NCBI GenBank assembly: GCA_026260175.1
Contig: JAKCWW010000204.1
Location: 1-64,000, forward strand
Direction of reading: 5' to 3'
DNA: 64,000 nt
Origin: Reticulitermes lucifugus
Taxonomy: Eukaryota > Arthropoda > Insecta > Blattodea > Rhinotermitidae
Shown: positions 1 through 10,958 of the stretch, piece after piece
Layout: every line of letters begins with the position of its first letter
Numbering within the stretch: the stretch's first letter is position 1
Position numbers and translations under genes: made by a program
Notes under the pieces: generated by a model
The model's input: only the letters and a program-made list of their open reading frames with translations
Databases searched by the model: none
Told to the model about the DNA's origin: nothing

Positions 1-56
<56 letters not shown>
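1..56. repeat. (CA)n microsatellite at window edge
   Basis: An uninterrupted CA dinucleotide run begins at the first base, so its true length is unknown. It lies in the intron upstream of the first visible exon of gene A. Confidence 0.97.
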
Positions 57-60
<4 letters not shown>

Positions 61-323
61 ATGAAAAACAGCATTTAGGAAACTAGATCCAGTGCTTGAG
101 ATTAGCTGTCTGTAACAGACTCCACAGACTGTTTCCCACTCACAGGAACATTTAATGATAGGAACAGGTCTAGATGAAACTATGCTTCATGCACTGTGTA
201 GAAGACTCCAAGATGATGACTAATTTTCAGGAAGTTAAAAATGACTTACAGTTCATATTACATATGCAAACCTTTGTAATTTTCAGTACAAGCAATTCCT
301 CACCGGCTTTATGTTTCCTTTAG

Positions 324-568
324 GGGAAAATACTTGGAAGCTGAATATGAGTGCCAGCATAACTACAAACTGGAGTCCGAAGAAGCTGTGCGACTGGTGT
401 GTATGGAGGGCAAATGGTTAGGAAAACCACCAAAATGTGTACCTCTTAGTAATAGCAGCATTAGCACACCCAGCAGCTGCATGTGTGACCAACTCTGCAC
501 TGCGGTTGGAAATCAACTGGTTTGCTCCTGCTTCCGTGGATTTAGACAACAAGGCACAGCATGCCATG
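324..568 (+). CDS. Gene A exon A1: sushi domain second half fused to an EGF
   Basis: The acceptor TTTAG ends at 323. The exon begins with the last base of a codon (phase 2) and ends with G before GTATGT (phase 1). The first 38 or so residues hold the last three cysteines and the K-W of a sushi/CCP domain. A short Ser-rich linker leads to a six-Cys EGF without the DxDEC calcium signature. In gene B the same two modules are separate exons (33,858-33,710 and 29,658-29,533), so an intron was lost here or gained there. The first half of the sushi must lie on an exon before the window. Confidence 0.88.
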
Positions 569-572
569 GTAT

Positions 573-592
573 GTGTGTGTGTGTGTGTGTCG
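573..592. repeat. (GT)n run directly after the A1 donor
   Basis: The A1 donor GTATGT leads straight into about nine GT repeats and then TACG/TATG repeats. The run offers several alternative GT donors within a few bases. Confidence 0.85.
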
Positions 593-1119
593 TACGTACG
601 TATGTATGTACTTATTTACATATGCATGTATGCACGCACGCTTGTTTATTTGTTTGTGTAGAGCACATACTTGTTGGTGTTATATAGGGTTACTTGATTG
701 TTTGTTACATAAGAGAGATTATAATTAAAACATATACTATTCGAAGTAAATGAATTACAACATGACGCGCAAATATCTAGTTTCGTTTAGTTATTTGGTT
801 GGTTATTTGACAGTTCATTTCTCATGAACTTCAGTTTTATTACCCAAGTAATATTTGGTGAAGACAAAATTATGAATATCCTTATTATGTCCTGCTACAT
901 AACAAATGCGCTATACAATTAAGGTATAAAAGTACTTTTCCTTCAATAATGCATTTTGTTTTTCATATGCTGCAGCATCTAATTGTTAAGCAGTGAATTG
1001 CAGTTGCATTTTCAGCTGCTCATGTTGCACTAAGAAAGTAAAAATGTTGACTTCTTTCAAGAGACTCTTTTTGACCCTAAAGATGTGCGAGAAGTAATTA
1101 CTACTGATTTGTATTTCAG

Positions 1120-1242
1120 ATCTTGATGAGTGTTTAGAATCAAATGGGGGCTGTGCAGTTGCATGCCGTAACACACCTGGATCATATCAGTGCATCTGTC
1201 CATCAGGGCTCAGGCTGTCAGCAAATGGCAAGACTTGTCTAG
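1120..1242 (+). CDS. Gene A exon A2: calcium-binding EGF
   Basis: 123 nt, phase 1 at both ends, acceptor TTTCAG and donor GTAATG. It encodes one complete cbEGF opening D-L-D-E-C with six cysteines. It also has the N-T-P-G-S-Y-Q-C-x-C stretch that fits the Asp/Asn hydroxylation consensus of cbEGFs. Exon B4 of gene B has the same length and phase, and about 23 of 42 residues are identical by hand count. The codon frame is fixed by the splice from A1 (G plus AT gives Asp). Confidence 0.92.
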
Positions 1243-1930
1243 GTAATGGTTATGTTAAACATTATAAATCTCAAAGAAAAGTGTTTAAAGTAGACTTTCC
1301 AATTGCTGACATTTTTGTGCAATCAAATTAGTAACAGATTACTAATGCCTGAAGTGAAAATGCTCAAATATATAAGTTTGCTTAATATTTTAGTGTTTGA
1401 AAAATTTGTTAGGGGTAAGTCAATTTTCACCACTAGCAAAAGCACCTGTTTTTCTTGCAGGTATTCCTTAAATAAACCTCAATGAAACTGTGAAGTTGCA
1501 TGTATATTCTGACAGTATTATGACTATATATTTCTGTTGACCACTCCTCTATTATTTATCACCATCCTGGCACACAGTGGTCACTTTATGAATTAAATGG
1601 TTGTGAAGAAATAAGTATAGGCTTAGATATAGATTGCTGATTGTATTGTAACATCATAAATATCCTCTGGCAACCAGTTGGAGAAAAATGCACACCACTT
1701 AAGAAAAGGGCTTTATAGATATCATTAATTTCATTTAATAGTTTTAAGGTGAAGCCACTGTGTGAAACATGTAAATTAACAAGTTTCTGGAATACATACC
1801 TGTGCAATTTGCACCTTACATATAAGGTAGAGATTAGTGTTTGGTTGTTAGCCATAGTGTGACATACCAATAAGACTGCATGATTTGAGTTCATCCAGTG
1901 AAAGTAAGTGGGCTTTGCATTTTACTGCAG

Positions 1931-2188
1931 ACATAAATGAATGTTTACTGCGAAATGGACATGGCCCTTGTCAAGGCTCATGCCAAAATCTGCCAGGCAG
2001 CTACACATGCAGCTGCGACAGGATTGTGGGCACTCGCTTGGCTGCTGATAATCACACCTGTGAGGATGTGGATGAGTGTGCTCAGAACAATGCTGGATGT
2101 TCGCACACTTGCCTCAATACACTTGGACGGGCTTTTTGCTTGTGTCCTTCGGGTTTTGTGTTGGGCACTGACTGGAAGACATGTCATG
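1931..2188 (+). CDS. Gene A exon A3: two tandem EGF domains
   Basis: 258 nt, phase 1-1, acceptor CTGCAG and donor GTAAGA. The first EGF opens D-I-N-E-C with a long C5-C6 loop; the second opens D-V-D-E-C and contains G-C-S-H-T-C. Exon B5 of gene B is also 258 nt with the same phases, and about 68 of 87 residues match by hand count, the strongest single link between the two genes. The arrangement is typical of paired cbEGFs, whose rigid tandem packing depends on calcium. Confidence 0.95.
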
Positions 2189-2278
2189 GTAAGACAAGTT
2201 GCCACATGTTAGTCCTTAGTTAGTACATTTGCCCAATATTTGGGTTCACAATTATATATTCTTATTTTTGTGTTGTAG

Positions 2279-2460
2279 ATATTGATAGTGTTGCTAAATC
2301 AACTACATGAGAAAACAGATGTGAATCAGGGTTATGTGAATATATATGGAGATAACATTCCTTATTTTTTAAAGAAAGATAGTCTTATAATATCATGTTC
2401 TTCACGGACTTCATACCACACATGTACACAAAATTCAGATACATATGTAAGCAGAGGTAT
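2279..2460 (+). pseudogene. Possible decayed EGF exon inside the A3-A4 intron
   Basis: A pyrimidine-rich stretch and TTGTAG precede bases that read D-I-D in the expected phase 1. The usual E-C is replaced, and stops appear after about ten codons. No intact six-Cys pattern follows. It may be a dead copy of the neighbouring EGF exon, or a chance resemblance. The A3 to A4 splice is in frame without it. Confidence 0.2.
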
Positions 2461-3305
2461 GGCCATTACTACATAGAATTTTAATAAGATTTACTTTCGA
2501 AATTTCTTTATTAGAGAGCATTTTGTCCTTCCAATGGAACTGTTAAAATCGCTTTAGTATTATAATAATGTAATTGTCTTTTTCACATCCTATACTGCAA
2601 CATAAACAACCAAAAGTTCTCACTTATTCAGATATATATTATTCAAAATGATTTTTGTTCCTGTAGGTCCTTTCCCTTGGGCACAATTATTAAGACATAA
2701 GTGTGTACAATATAATTTTGTATTAATTATATTATGCAATTTATAAATAATTTTCTTCTGTAAAGTAAAAATAACAAAGATATGATCATCAGTGTTGTTT
2801 GTTTGTTTGTTGTTGTTTTTGTTGTTATGCTAATTTATAGTGGGATTATTTTTATAAAGTACTTTGCCTTTGGTAAGTGAGCAGGGACTCATATCATGAG
2901 AGTCGGGAAGTTGTGCATTTATAGATCATTGTCCTTCTGCAATCAGATAGGAGGGACTGCTAGCATAGGATGATGCTTTTTTTTGTACATAGTAGCTATA
3001 ACACGCGACAGGAGGACAATAAAGTCAAGTTATGCTAATATGAATCTGAAGAGCTGTTGTTGCTCAATTATTATTACAATAGTAACTACTGTTGCTTATT
3101 TTACCATGTGTAATCTGTACTTCCTTGGGACAATGGTGAGGCTTGCACTGAAGGTTGCTAGGCAAAATGACAGGGACTTTATAGAATTAGCTAAGTTACT
3201 ATAACTGTATTTTTTCCACGCGTGGTGCAGTTGTTAATGTAATTGTCGTATTAGCATGACACGTGAGCTTGAATGGAAACAAAGTCACAAGCATGACATT
3301 CACTG

Positions 3306-3336
3306 GCACATGAGTTTAGAATCAAAACTCATGTGC
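3306..3336. repeat. Perfect 12-bp inverted repeat with 7-nt loop
   Basis: Arms GCACATGAGTTT (3306-3317) and AAACTCATGTGC (3325-3336) are exact complements around a 7-base loop. It lies in the A3-A4 intron; no function is evident. Confidence 0.8.
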
Positions 3337-3841
3337 TGAAAAAGCAGCAATTGGTGGTGGTATTGTGCGGATAGAGGATCAAGGATTCACAAAGTATGGT
3401 CAGTGGGTCATGACTGAAGAATATTTGTACTTATAAAACACAGAACTTAATATTAGTAAAAGTAATTTTTAAGTGAATTATGGTAACATTTTCTTAAGCA
3501 AGAAGTTTAAACTTTTCACTCTAAATTTGTTTCACATTTAACCACATATTATGAGGGAAATAAGTGTTTGTGTAATTTTGATACTTCTCAGTTTGTCATT
3601 GAATCCATGGTAGAGAAACAATATGACTTGCTTTGCTTGATTGAGGGGTCAGGCAACCTGCATCATGTTCATGCCTTAAGCTTTATATTGTTGATACAGA
3701 ACATAGCGTGTAGTGGAATTATCATTACTTGTTGATGGTATTAATTTTTTGTTTCATTTGTATGGAAGTGCTGAAGTCTCTGTCTGTCTCACGGTATCAA
3801 TGCACAGTACAGGTGTGTCTGTTCAACTTTCTTATATGCAG

Positions 3842-4177
3842 ATATTGATGAGTGTGCAGACCCAGAGCTGCAGGAGGGAGGGCGCTGTTCTCTGGGCTGT
3901 GTCAATACACTGGGTTCATACCAGTGTGTGGACCTGAGCAAGCAGGTCCCTGATGACCATCCTTCAACAAGCACAGAACCCACAATCACTATATCTTCCA
4001 TGCCTGCTGGGTGTGCACCTGGATTTGAGGTTGGGCCTTCTGGAAGCTGCATGGATATAGATGAATGTGCCACAAACAAGGGGGGTTGCTCTCACATTTG
4101 TCAGAACACACTTGGAGGAGCACACTGTCTCTGCCCCCGTGGTTTCATGCTTGGAAATGACTGGAAGTCTTGTAAAG
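3842..4177 (+). CDS. Gene A exon A4: EGF, Pro/Ser/Thr spacer with extra cysteine pair, cbEGF
   Basis: 336 nt, phase 1-1, acceptor ATGCAG. The first part opens D-I-D-E-C and has G-C-V-N-T-L-G-S-Y. The EGF is interrupted after its fourth cysteine by a Ser/Thr/Pro spacer of about 30 residues before closing with C-A-P-G-F. Exon B6 of gene B has the same interrupted EGF with a shorter spacer. A second, complete cbEGF (D-I-D-E-C to K-S-C) follows in the same exon. In gene B the material after this point is the giant EGF exon. The donor GTTTCT is a weak match to the consensus, so the exact 3' end is slightly uncertain, although the phase is right. Confidence 0.88.
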
Positions 4178-4825
4178 GTTTCTGAAAGTATAAATTTACC
4201 TGTTGTTTAATTTGAGTATGATGGTTTGTCTTTTGCCCTAAGTGAAGCACATGGCTTGAAGGTGTATGAGAACAAATTGCTGAGGAGAATATTTTGACCT
4301 AACAGAGTGTATGTAAGAGGAGGATGGGAAAAAATGCACAGCTTTATAATTTTGATCTTTGCTTATTACGGTGATAAGATCAAGGAGGATGTAGCATGTG
4401 TGGAATAGGTAAGAAATTCATACATATTTTTATTATGAATCCCAAAGGGACAACTAGGCTTAGATACAAGAATAAGATTAAAATGAATCTATAGGAATAG
4501 AATGTGAGGTAGTGGACTGGACTTAACTAAATCTGGAAGGATCCAGTGTGTCTTGTGTGTTGGGATAGTGTAATTCCTGGAATCTCTGCCATTTAATTAA
4601 ACACAATTCCCTTACATTAAGTTGTTAGCACTCCTGGATCTTATTCACAAGGTCCCAGGTCAAAGTCTTGGCCTAGAGACTGGCAGACTGAGTTCGTTAT
4701 GGTCTTCTTTAGTCTCTCCAGGGAACTGCTGAGGAAATGCCAGAAAGTAAGCTACATTCTTATAAATTTGTCATTGGAAAATATTTTAACTCTTTAATGC
4801 TCTATGAATATAATGTCTGGTTCAT

Positions 4826-4974
4826 GCTTTCTAACGTTTCGGAGGAACATTCTGCCTCTTTCTTTGGGTTAGATGCTTACCAATTTTTCAGATGAATAGC
4901 TGCCTCTGTCTGTAGGGTAGATGGTTACCAACATTTCAGAGGAACATGCTGCATAAGAGATTAGGGTAGATGAA
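4826..4974. repeat. Three divergent 49-bp tandem repeats
   Basis: Units start near 4826, 4875 and 4924. Each contains a variant of TACCAACATTTCAGAGGAAC followed by a gap and TAGGGTAGATG. The motif reads CCTCCGAAATGTTGGTA-like on the minus strand and recurs near 62,130. It sits in the intron between A4 and A5, where gene B has its large EGF array. Confidence 0.65.
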
Positions 4975-5102
4975 AGCTCAAATCTCATACAAGACAAAAA
5001 TTTATCCAAACAATGAAACTACTCCAAATGTATTTAAATCCAGTTGAATTATATGTTACAGTATTATTTCTTCTTATGTAAATTGTTTCTCTATTACTCT
5101 AG

Positions 5103-5312
5103 CAATGGAAATTCGAAACAAAAAGGAACTGAACATTTCTATAGTTTGTGAGCCAGGGTATGTCCATACAACAGGAGGACATTGTAAAGATGTAGATGAA
5201 TGTACCATACAAAATGGTGGCTGCATGCAAGGCTGTGTGAACATTAGGGGCAGCTACCATTGCCTCTGTGGTCATGGATTTTTTCTTGGAGCTGATCGGA
5301 AAACCTGTATTG
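5103..5312 (+). CDS. Gene A exon A5: orphan half EGF plus cbEGF
   Basis: 210 nt, phase 1-1, acceptor CTCTAG and donor GTAATT. About 14 residues without cysteine (starting A-M-E-I-R-N) lead into the tail of an EGF (C-E-P-G-Y and a second Cys). A full cbEGF opening D-V-D-E-C and ending K-T-C-I-G follows. The half EGF has only two of six cysteines. The segment resembles either the end of gene B's array (L-P-G-Y to D-I-D-E-C) or the junction of B9 and B10 (C-E-P-G-Y). Its non-Cys start may be former intron sequence. Confidence 0.85.
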
Positions 5313-5551
5313 GTAATTTGTTTTGTTTTTCTTCTACTGTTCAAAGTATAAATTTGCTTTTTCACCGATTACAGCCAATTCTGTTTATTGAATGTTCTTG
5401 ATAACTCATTTTTTCATAAGCGGCAGAGATTCTTACATGAGGAATATCTGTAGACTAGATGAGTGCTGTATAATATTGTGTTCTTAAGCTGGGTAGAGCA
5501 AGGTGAAGTGGTAGGATGTACCAGTTTTTGTGGACTATTTTTATTTCTTAG

Positions 5552-5797
5552 AAGAGCGGGTGGACATTGTATGTCCACCATTGCCCACCCCATCATATGG
5601 CTACCTACACTGTATTCGACGAGCTTTCATGGTGGGTCCAGAACGGTGGCGGGCTCGCTGGCGTCGGAGGATTGTTAATCATGCTGGAGCGGTTTGTGAG
5701 CTGAGATGTCCACATGGGTACCAAGTACATGGAGAGTACTGGAAAGTGTGTGAGGCAAGTGGCAGCTGGGCTGGTCCACAGGATGGGTTTTGCGTGC
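5552..5797 (+). CDS. Gene A exon A6: six-cysteine sushi domain
   Basis: 246 nt, phase 1-1, acceptor TTCTTAG and donor GTAAGT. The domain opens V-C-P-P-L-P and continues with C-E-L-R-C-P-H-G-Y and S-W-A-G. It has six cysteines, as in the extended CCP type seen for example in selectins. An Arg/Trp-rich insertion (W-R-A-R-W-R-R-R) lies between the second and third cysteines and is absent from its gene B counterpart B12 (195 nt). Confidence 0.9.
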
Positions 5798-7379
5798 GTA
5801 AGTTTCTCTTCATCTTCTAGCAGCTACTAGTCTCCTTGTTTACTCACCTTTTCAGTCTACTATTCTTCTCTAAAGAAAAAAGGAGCTTATTAGATCAAAA
5901 TTTTGCCTGTGTTTCTCTCCTTTCCAACTTATGGATGGATAATCTGTTTTCTCAGAATTCAGTATGAATATTATGCCACTTGAGGTCACCTCAAGCTCAT
6001 ACGTTTTAATTTCCTACAGTGCATAGTAACAGAATGGTGGACATTAAAACTTGTGAGGCAGGGGCAAAACTGGTGACATGGAGCATAATTGCCAGAAATT
6101 ATATGCGGTATAAATGTTCAAAAAATAGGCAACCTTTGTTACAGTAACTTCTTTTGTACAATGTGAAACAAAAAAAAATGGTGGTCATTCAAAGACTTTT
6201 TATTTAGCTTTCAATTTGACAGCAGTAAGTAGCGAAATCTTGGAATCAGACATACGAAGTTTTGCATGAATAAAGATTTTAAATATACTTAAAAGTCTTA
6301 TATGAACCAGTGGCCTACTGTGAACAGAGTAGTGGAACTTTGGGTGCTATAATGGCAGGTATGGTGTACTGCACCATATTGCTTCCATTTTCTCCTTAGT
6401 ATCTTATAAATACAGAATATCTTATCACTAGTAAATGTTACTTTGAAGTTTATATCTGGATTAAATGTAGTCAGAATATTACATAAATATCAATAAATGT
6501 CACACAGAAGAAAAGTCATTGTACTCAAATACCAGAAGTACCAGCATAGTTTATATGAAACAGCTACATCACATAAATCAAATTCCTCCTTTATGCGTTA
6601 CAGTAAGTGCTGTAAAAGAATAAGTATATCTAAAGCAGGGCAGTGCTTGTGAAAGCAAGAGCTTCACAGATGTATAGATGCATGGAGAGTCCTTTCATGG
6701 ATGTGACATTGTGTAGTCTGATAGCAGTGCTCTGACTTTTCAGAGAAACTTGCTGCTTTCATCATCTTCATGAATATGTTTACTCCAGTATAAGTTACTT
6801 GGCACGAATTTAATGAATGTGATACTGTACTGCAGGAATCCGTTACTTCTGGTACAGGGCACACACTTTCTTGCCCTTCTCAACATATACACAGTTCAGT
6901 TTAGATTTTGTTAATATGGATGGGGCTGTGCAGGCATGTCTATTTTATACACTTATTTTCTAAATTTCAAATGTATTTAGTATTTCATAAGTGCTGTATA
7001 CTGTGATTGTGTGCTCCCTGAAGAAATGAACAATCCTACTTATAGTCACTTCTGCATCTGATTCTCATAGCCACGAGACTTCATCGTGCCTATTCCAAAG
7101 AAACTGCTGAGGTTGTATCAGCCTATACTTTGCAAGAGTGGCGTTCAGGGTTTGGCCTTCTCTCTAGCAATTCTTACAACTACATTCATGTAATGCATGG
7201 TATGCAGTCTGCTTGCCTGTTGTTCTCTGCTAGTACTGTGATTTGATATATTTGTTTGAACTCACAACCCTCAATAATTCCATCCTTATTACTTGTTGAT
7301 TTCACTATAAAGATTGTACTGTGGCTATTTGTTTATTATGCTCTGTTTTTGACAATCCGATAATGTTACTGTAATATAC

Positions 7380-7745
7380 AAGCATAAATGCTTGACAAAT
7401 GACTGGGGGCTTTTACATATTTTCTCAGGAGCCAGCAATTAAGGCAGTTTGAGGTAGGAAATGTAGCACATATGAATGAGGTCAAAAATCCATGCAAACT
7501 TTTAGTTAGAAGACCTGAAGGGATGAAACCATTTGGGAGATGCATAGATGGCAAGATAACATTAAGTTGTCTCTTAAGGAAATACAGTGTAAAGGTATAG
7601 ACTGGGTTTATCTGGCTCAAGAGAGGGTCAAATGGCAGGCTGTTTAAATACAGTAATGAACCTCCAACTTCCACGGAAGGTGGGGCATTTCTTGACCAGC
7701 TTAGCAAGTATGACCTTTTTCAAGGACTCATTTGCATTCAGGTGG
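7380..7745 (+). mobile_element. LINE 3' fragment (non-LTR retrotransposon ORF2 end and tail)
   Basis: With frame changes the translation follows the C-terminal ORF2 motif common in insect LINEs: L-V-x-x-P-E-G-x-x-P-F-G-R, then a W-E-D-N-I-like stretch. It then gives V-N-T-V-M-N-L-Q-L-P and the untranslated tail. It is 5'-truncated and decayed, in the A6-A7 intron. Confidence 0.65.
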
Positions 7746-8382
7746 CTAAGTGTAGCTGTAGGGTTTATTGTGTTTATTTATTTTTATTCCTACATTTTTT
7801 GTTTTGTTTTTCTTTTTTAACTCCTTGAGTCATGTTTTATTCTTTACAGAACCCTGTGCCAGTATTTATCTTATACTGTTCTTAAAAGAAACAAGTGTTT
7901 TTATTGGTTGCACAGCCCTTAATAGTAGTAGAAGTGTCTGTATAATGGAGTGCATGCAGTGTGTGTCATAAAGTGAGCAGCATATACCTATTTAGAAGTG
8001 AAAATATCTGGTCAACTCTTAGTTGTGTGTCACTTTGGGTAGTCATCCATTGTATTGGTGTATGTGTGACAGTTTTGTTTCTTTTGTTGCACTTTTATCC
8101 TCATGCTGGTGCAACAGAGGAATGTCCCACGTTTTATCCATGCCAAATTTTTTTTTCTTTACATTCTATTCAATGCATAATTTTAAATGTTTTGTGCAGG
8201 AGGAAAATGTTGGTGTCATGAAAAGAGTGAAACACGATCTTCATTAGGATTACATAATAAAATATGACTTTTGTGCATGTCTGGAAGTAAGTTGTTAACA
8301 GTAAAGCCTGTTTAGAATTTAACTTACGTGCACATATATGATATCGTTCAATGGATTTATGTAATAATGTTTTATAATGCAG

Positions 8383-8497
8383 CATTCCCGAAGCCAAAAA
8401 TTGAATGCCCGCACAACATCAGTGTGGAGATCGAACCAACACAGCCCACAGCATTTGTTGTTTTCCCGCGGCCCACTACAGATGTAGACTGGTTCAG
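8383..8497 (+). CDS. Gene A exon A7: first half of a HYR-like domain
   Basis: 115 nt, phase 1 start and phase 2 end, acceptor AATGCAG and donor GTCAGT. It reads I-E-C-P-H-N-I-S-V-E-I, the typical start of a hyalin-repeat (HYR) module, and ends D-V-D-W-F. Gene B exon B14 has the same length and phases and a parallel sequence ending N-M-D-W-W. HYR modules have an immunoglobulin-like fold and occur in extracellular proteins beside sushi domains. Confidence 0.88.
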
Positions 8498-8686
8498 GTC
8501 AGTGTAGATTAGCATGGTGTTGTGAATTTCTGTATGCTGTTAAAGGCTGAAAATTTCTTGAAATGCTGAGTGAAAATTGGCTTGACAAGAAGCACTCTGC
8601 TCCATGGCATTATTAAATCTCATGCACCCAGTCATATCTTGTGATTGCAGTATTCATAACAAGAGACTGGGGATGCCTTCTTTATA

Positions 8687-8845
8687 CAGTAAAACCTCTA
8701 TTTAATGAATTTCTGGGGGATTAGAATATATTTCACTAAATCGAGGTTTACATTATTTATATGGAGCTAATGTCGGGACATGAAAAAATCATCACTAAAT
8801 CCGGGATTTGACTAAATGCGGGAACATTAAATTGGGGTTTTACTG
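8687..8845. mobile_element. Pogo/Tc1-like MITE
   Basis: Terminal inverted repeats CAGTAAAACCTCTATTTAA (left) and its near complement ending GGGGTTTTACTG (right) bound a 159-bp element. TA lies on both sides, as for Tc1/mariner-pogo target duplications. No coding capacity. It sits in the A7-A8 intron. Confidence 0.75.
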
Positions 8846-9231
8846 TATATTGTTTTGCGCTTTGTGGTTTGTGGAGGTTGTCACTTCTCCCAGATATCTT
8901 GACTTCATCTGATTAAAGCCAAACTGTCACAAGCCATACCACTGTAGCTACACTAGGTGGCATGTTTTATTGTCCTTGACTCATGCATTTGGTTTGTTTA
9001 TGACATGTACAGTGATTTACTTTTTCCATTGTCTGTTGCAGTTTTATGTTCTGGTGCTTTAGTGCTTAGATATCTACGTTTTGCACAACCATAGTGACAG
9101 TAATTATAAAGTCATTGCTGTCTTATGGAATAAACATTTGGGAGAGGTGCTGTTACCATGTCACTCAGAATTGACTCAGTTAATACACTCAGGCAAAACA
9201 TTTTTTACTTAGATCACATGTTTTGATGCAG

Positions 9232-9409
9232 GAATGTGGTTTCGGAACCAAGCTGGGGCAAACTCCTGGAAGCTGATCTTCCGCCAGGATACTGGCTGGT
9301 GACATTCACAGCCTACCACCCAATTTCACGCCGCACAGCATCATGTACCATAGACATTACTGTCAGTGTGTCAAACACATCCACAGAAGGACTGCAGGAG
9401 AAAGCTTAG
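9232..9409 (+). CDS. Gene A exon A8: second half of HYR-like domain and stop
   Basis: Acceptor GATGCAG; the first base completes Arg with AG from A7. It reads P-S-W-G-K-L-L-E and A-S-C-T-I-D-I-T-V, matching B15 of gene B (P-A-W-G-K-Q-L-E, A-S-C-S-V-I-V). Where B15 reaches a GTAAGC donor, A8 continues about ten codons with S-N-T-S-T-E-G-L-Q-E-K-A and stops at TAG. Gene A therefore lacks everything B encodes afterwards. Confidence 0.88.
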
Positions 9410-9594
9410 AACTCTGGTAAAGTGTATGAATGCTTAAAAGACCTAATAATGAATGTCTTTCGGTAGAGGACAGCAAGACGTTCATGTGCTGTCAAACAGA
9501 TTGAATTACATTTATAAGTTCTGTGGCCACATAATTCTTACAAAACTGTTCTTCAGCACCGTTATTCATGTCTTTTTGCTACACACATGCACAA

Positions 9595-9600
9595 AATAAA
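9595..9600 (+). terminator. AATAAA poly(A) signal for gene A
   Basis: A canonical AATAAA lies 186 bases past the gene A stop, a normal 3' UTR distance. Further AATAAA-like sites near 10,024 are possible alternatives. Confidence 0.6.
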
Positions 9601-10948
9601 GCAAATTAGCATCTGCACCAGAATGCTTGACTGAGGAGGGAGATGGTTGATGAGTGTTCACCATAAGCCATTGGTTAAGTCACACTTGAAGTTCGCAGCT
9701 GTGTATACTTGAAACATCCTTGTGACATAGTGCATTATTAGCAATGTCATGTTCACAGACTTTAACAAACAACATGTGACATGTAAATAACATTACTGAG
9801 GCATTTGTAGATATCATGGTCATTGAGATCCTGAAAGAAAAAGGGCAGTTCTTGTTCTGTGTGAGATTTGTTGCAGTTTGTCTCAACTTTCTATATATCA
9901 TTTAATTTTATCTGTGTGCCTGTGGAATTTGAGCATAAATATGTAATAAGACAAAAACATACACACCTCTTCTATCATTACTATATGTCTGTGAAAGATA
10001 CAAGTTTCAAAATGCAGCATTAATAATAAATAATACTCTATATTGTTCTTTATGGCAGGAACTGTTTTTTATATCCATTTAAAATACTTACATACGGTGA
10101 TAGATGAAAAAATGTACTTCATCACAAGGAAATGAAGCAAGCGATATAATTCAATACTCTTGATTACTTCAACGCTGTGGTGTCGGGGGATGGTGGGGAG
10201 GTATTTCAGTCAGGACAGACAGTTATTTGTTCAGACATATTTATTTCTAGAAGCAAAGAACTTACAAAATGCTGAAAAGTGCACTTGTGGGTGAAGTGTT
10301 CAGCTGCTGAAGAACACTTGTTTCATTTTCTACCCATCAAGTGATCAAACTTTAGAGGAAGATGATGCATTCTCAGCTCACCTACTGATATCACTTAGTG
10401 AAGAAGCAGTTTGCCTCATCTGTAATGTAATTTATGATGACATAAAAATGGAAATTTTGAGGTTATGCCAGAAGATGATGTTAAGTGCGTGCATGAAATT
10501 GCTAATGGTGTCAGCAGTTTTTCCTACAGCTGCTACAATGCCATCTAACTCAGCACTGTGCATGACTATACATAACATCCCACTGGTTCCCTTACCCTCT
10601 ACACTCCGTGGTTTTGACATTCTTTTTTACCTCAAAAGAGGATATATGTGGGAATGTAAAATATCACAGAAAGTGGGCCAGGAATGGAATTCCATCCTGA
10701 AGGAAGAGTACAGAAGTCTTGCTACATATGACAGAACCACTTGAGAAAAAGCAGTTTTGACCTTAATTTCTACCACAAACTGTCAACCCAACAGCCTTTT
10801 GCTTGTACCTCTTATATGTAGAATATGGAACTGCTGGATAAGTGGAAGGACATCTCTCAGCAATATGAGAGGCCTTACTGGGCCTTGGTACATTACGTAT
10901 TTGACTTTTTGATATTTTTATGTAAAATTTCTGTCAAATCTTTGTTTG

Positions 10949-10958
10949 TTTATTTATT
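10949..10958 (-). terminator. Overlapping AATAAA poly(A) signals for gene B
   Basis: The plus strand reads TTTATTTATT, giving two overlapping AATAAA hexamers on the minus strand about 130 bases past the gene B stop. Confidence 0.65.

Larger units (their letters stand above)
324..9409 (+). other. Gene A span (partial, 3' part): sushi/EGF/HYR extracellular protein
   Basis: Eight exons join in frame (phase 1 at most junctions, phase 2 between the last two) into about 500 codons ending at TAG 9407-9409. The 5' part lies before the window, because the first exon starts inside a sushi domain. Order: sushi second half, EGF, cbEGF, two EGFs, EGF with spacer plus cbEGF, half EGF plus cbEGF, six-Cys sushi, HYR-like domain. 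Modules of this kind are secreted and disulfide-rich, and cbEGFs bind calcium in matrix proteins such as fibrillins and fibulins. Each module has a counterpart in gene B on the other strand. Introns: 569-1119 (GT run), 1243-1930 (nothing seen), 2189-3841 (possible dead exon, hairpin), 4178-5102 (49-bp repeats), 5798-8382 (LINE tail), 8498-9231 (MITE). The exact family is not identified. Confidence 0.9.

Noticed and set aside
10448-10744. 98-codon open frame between the two genes
   Set aside because: No recognisable motif; it lies in the 3' flanks and is overlapped by an equally good frame on the other strand.
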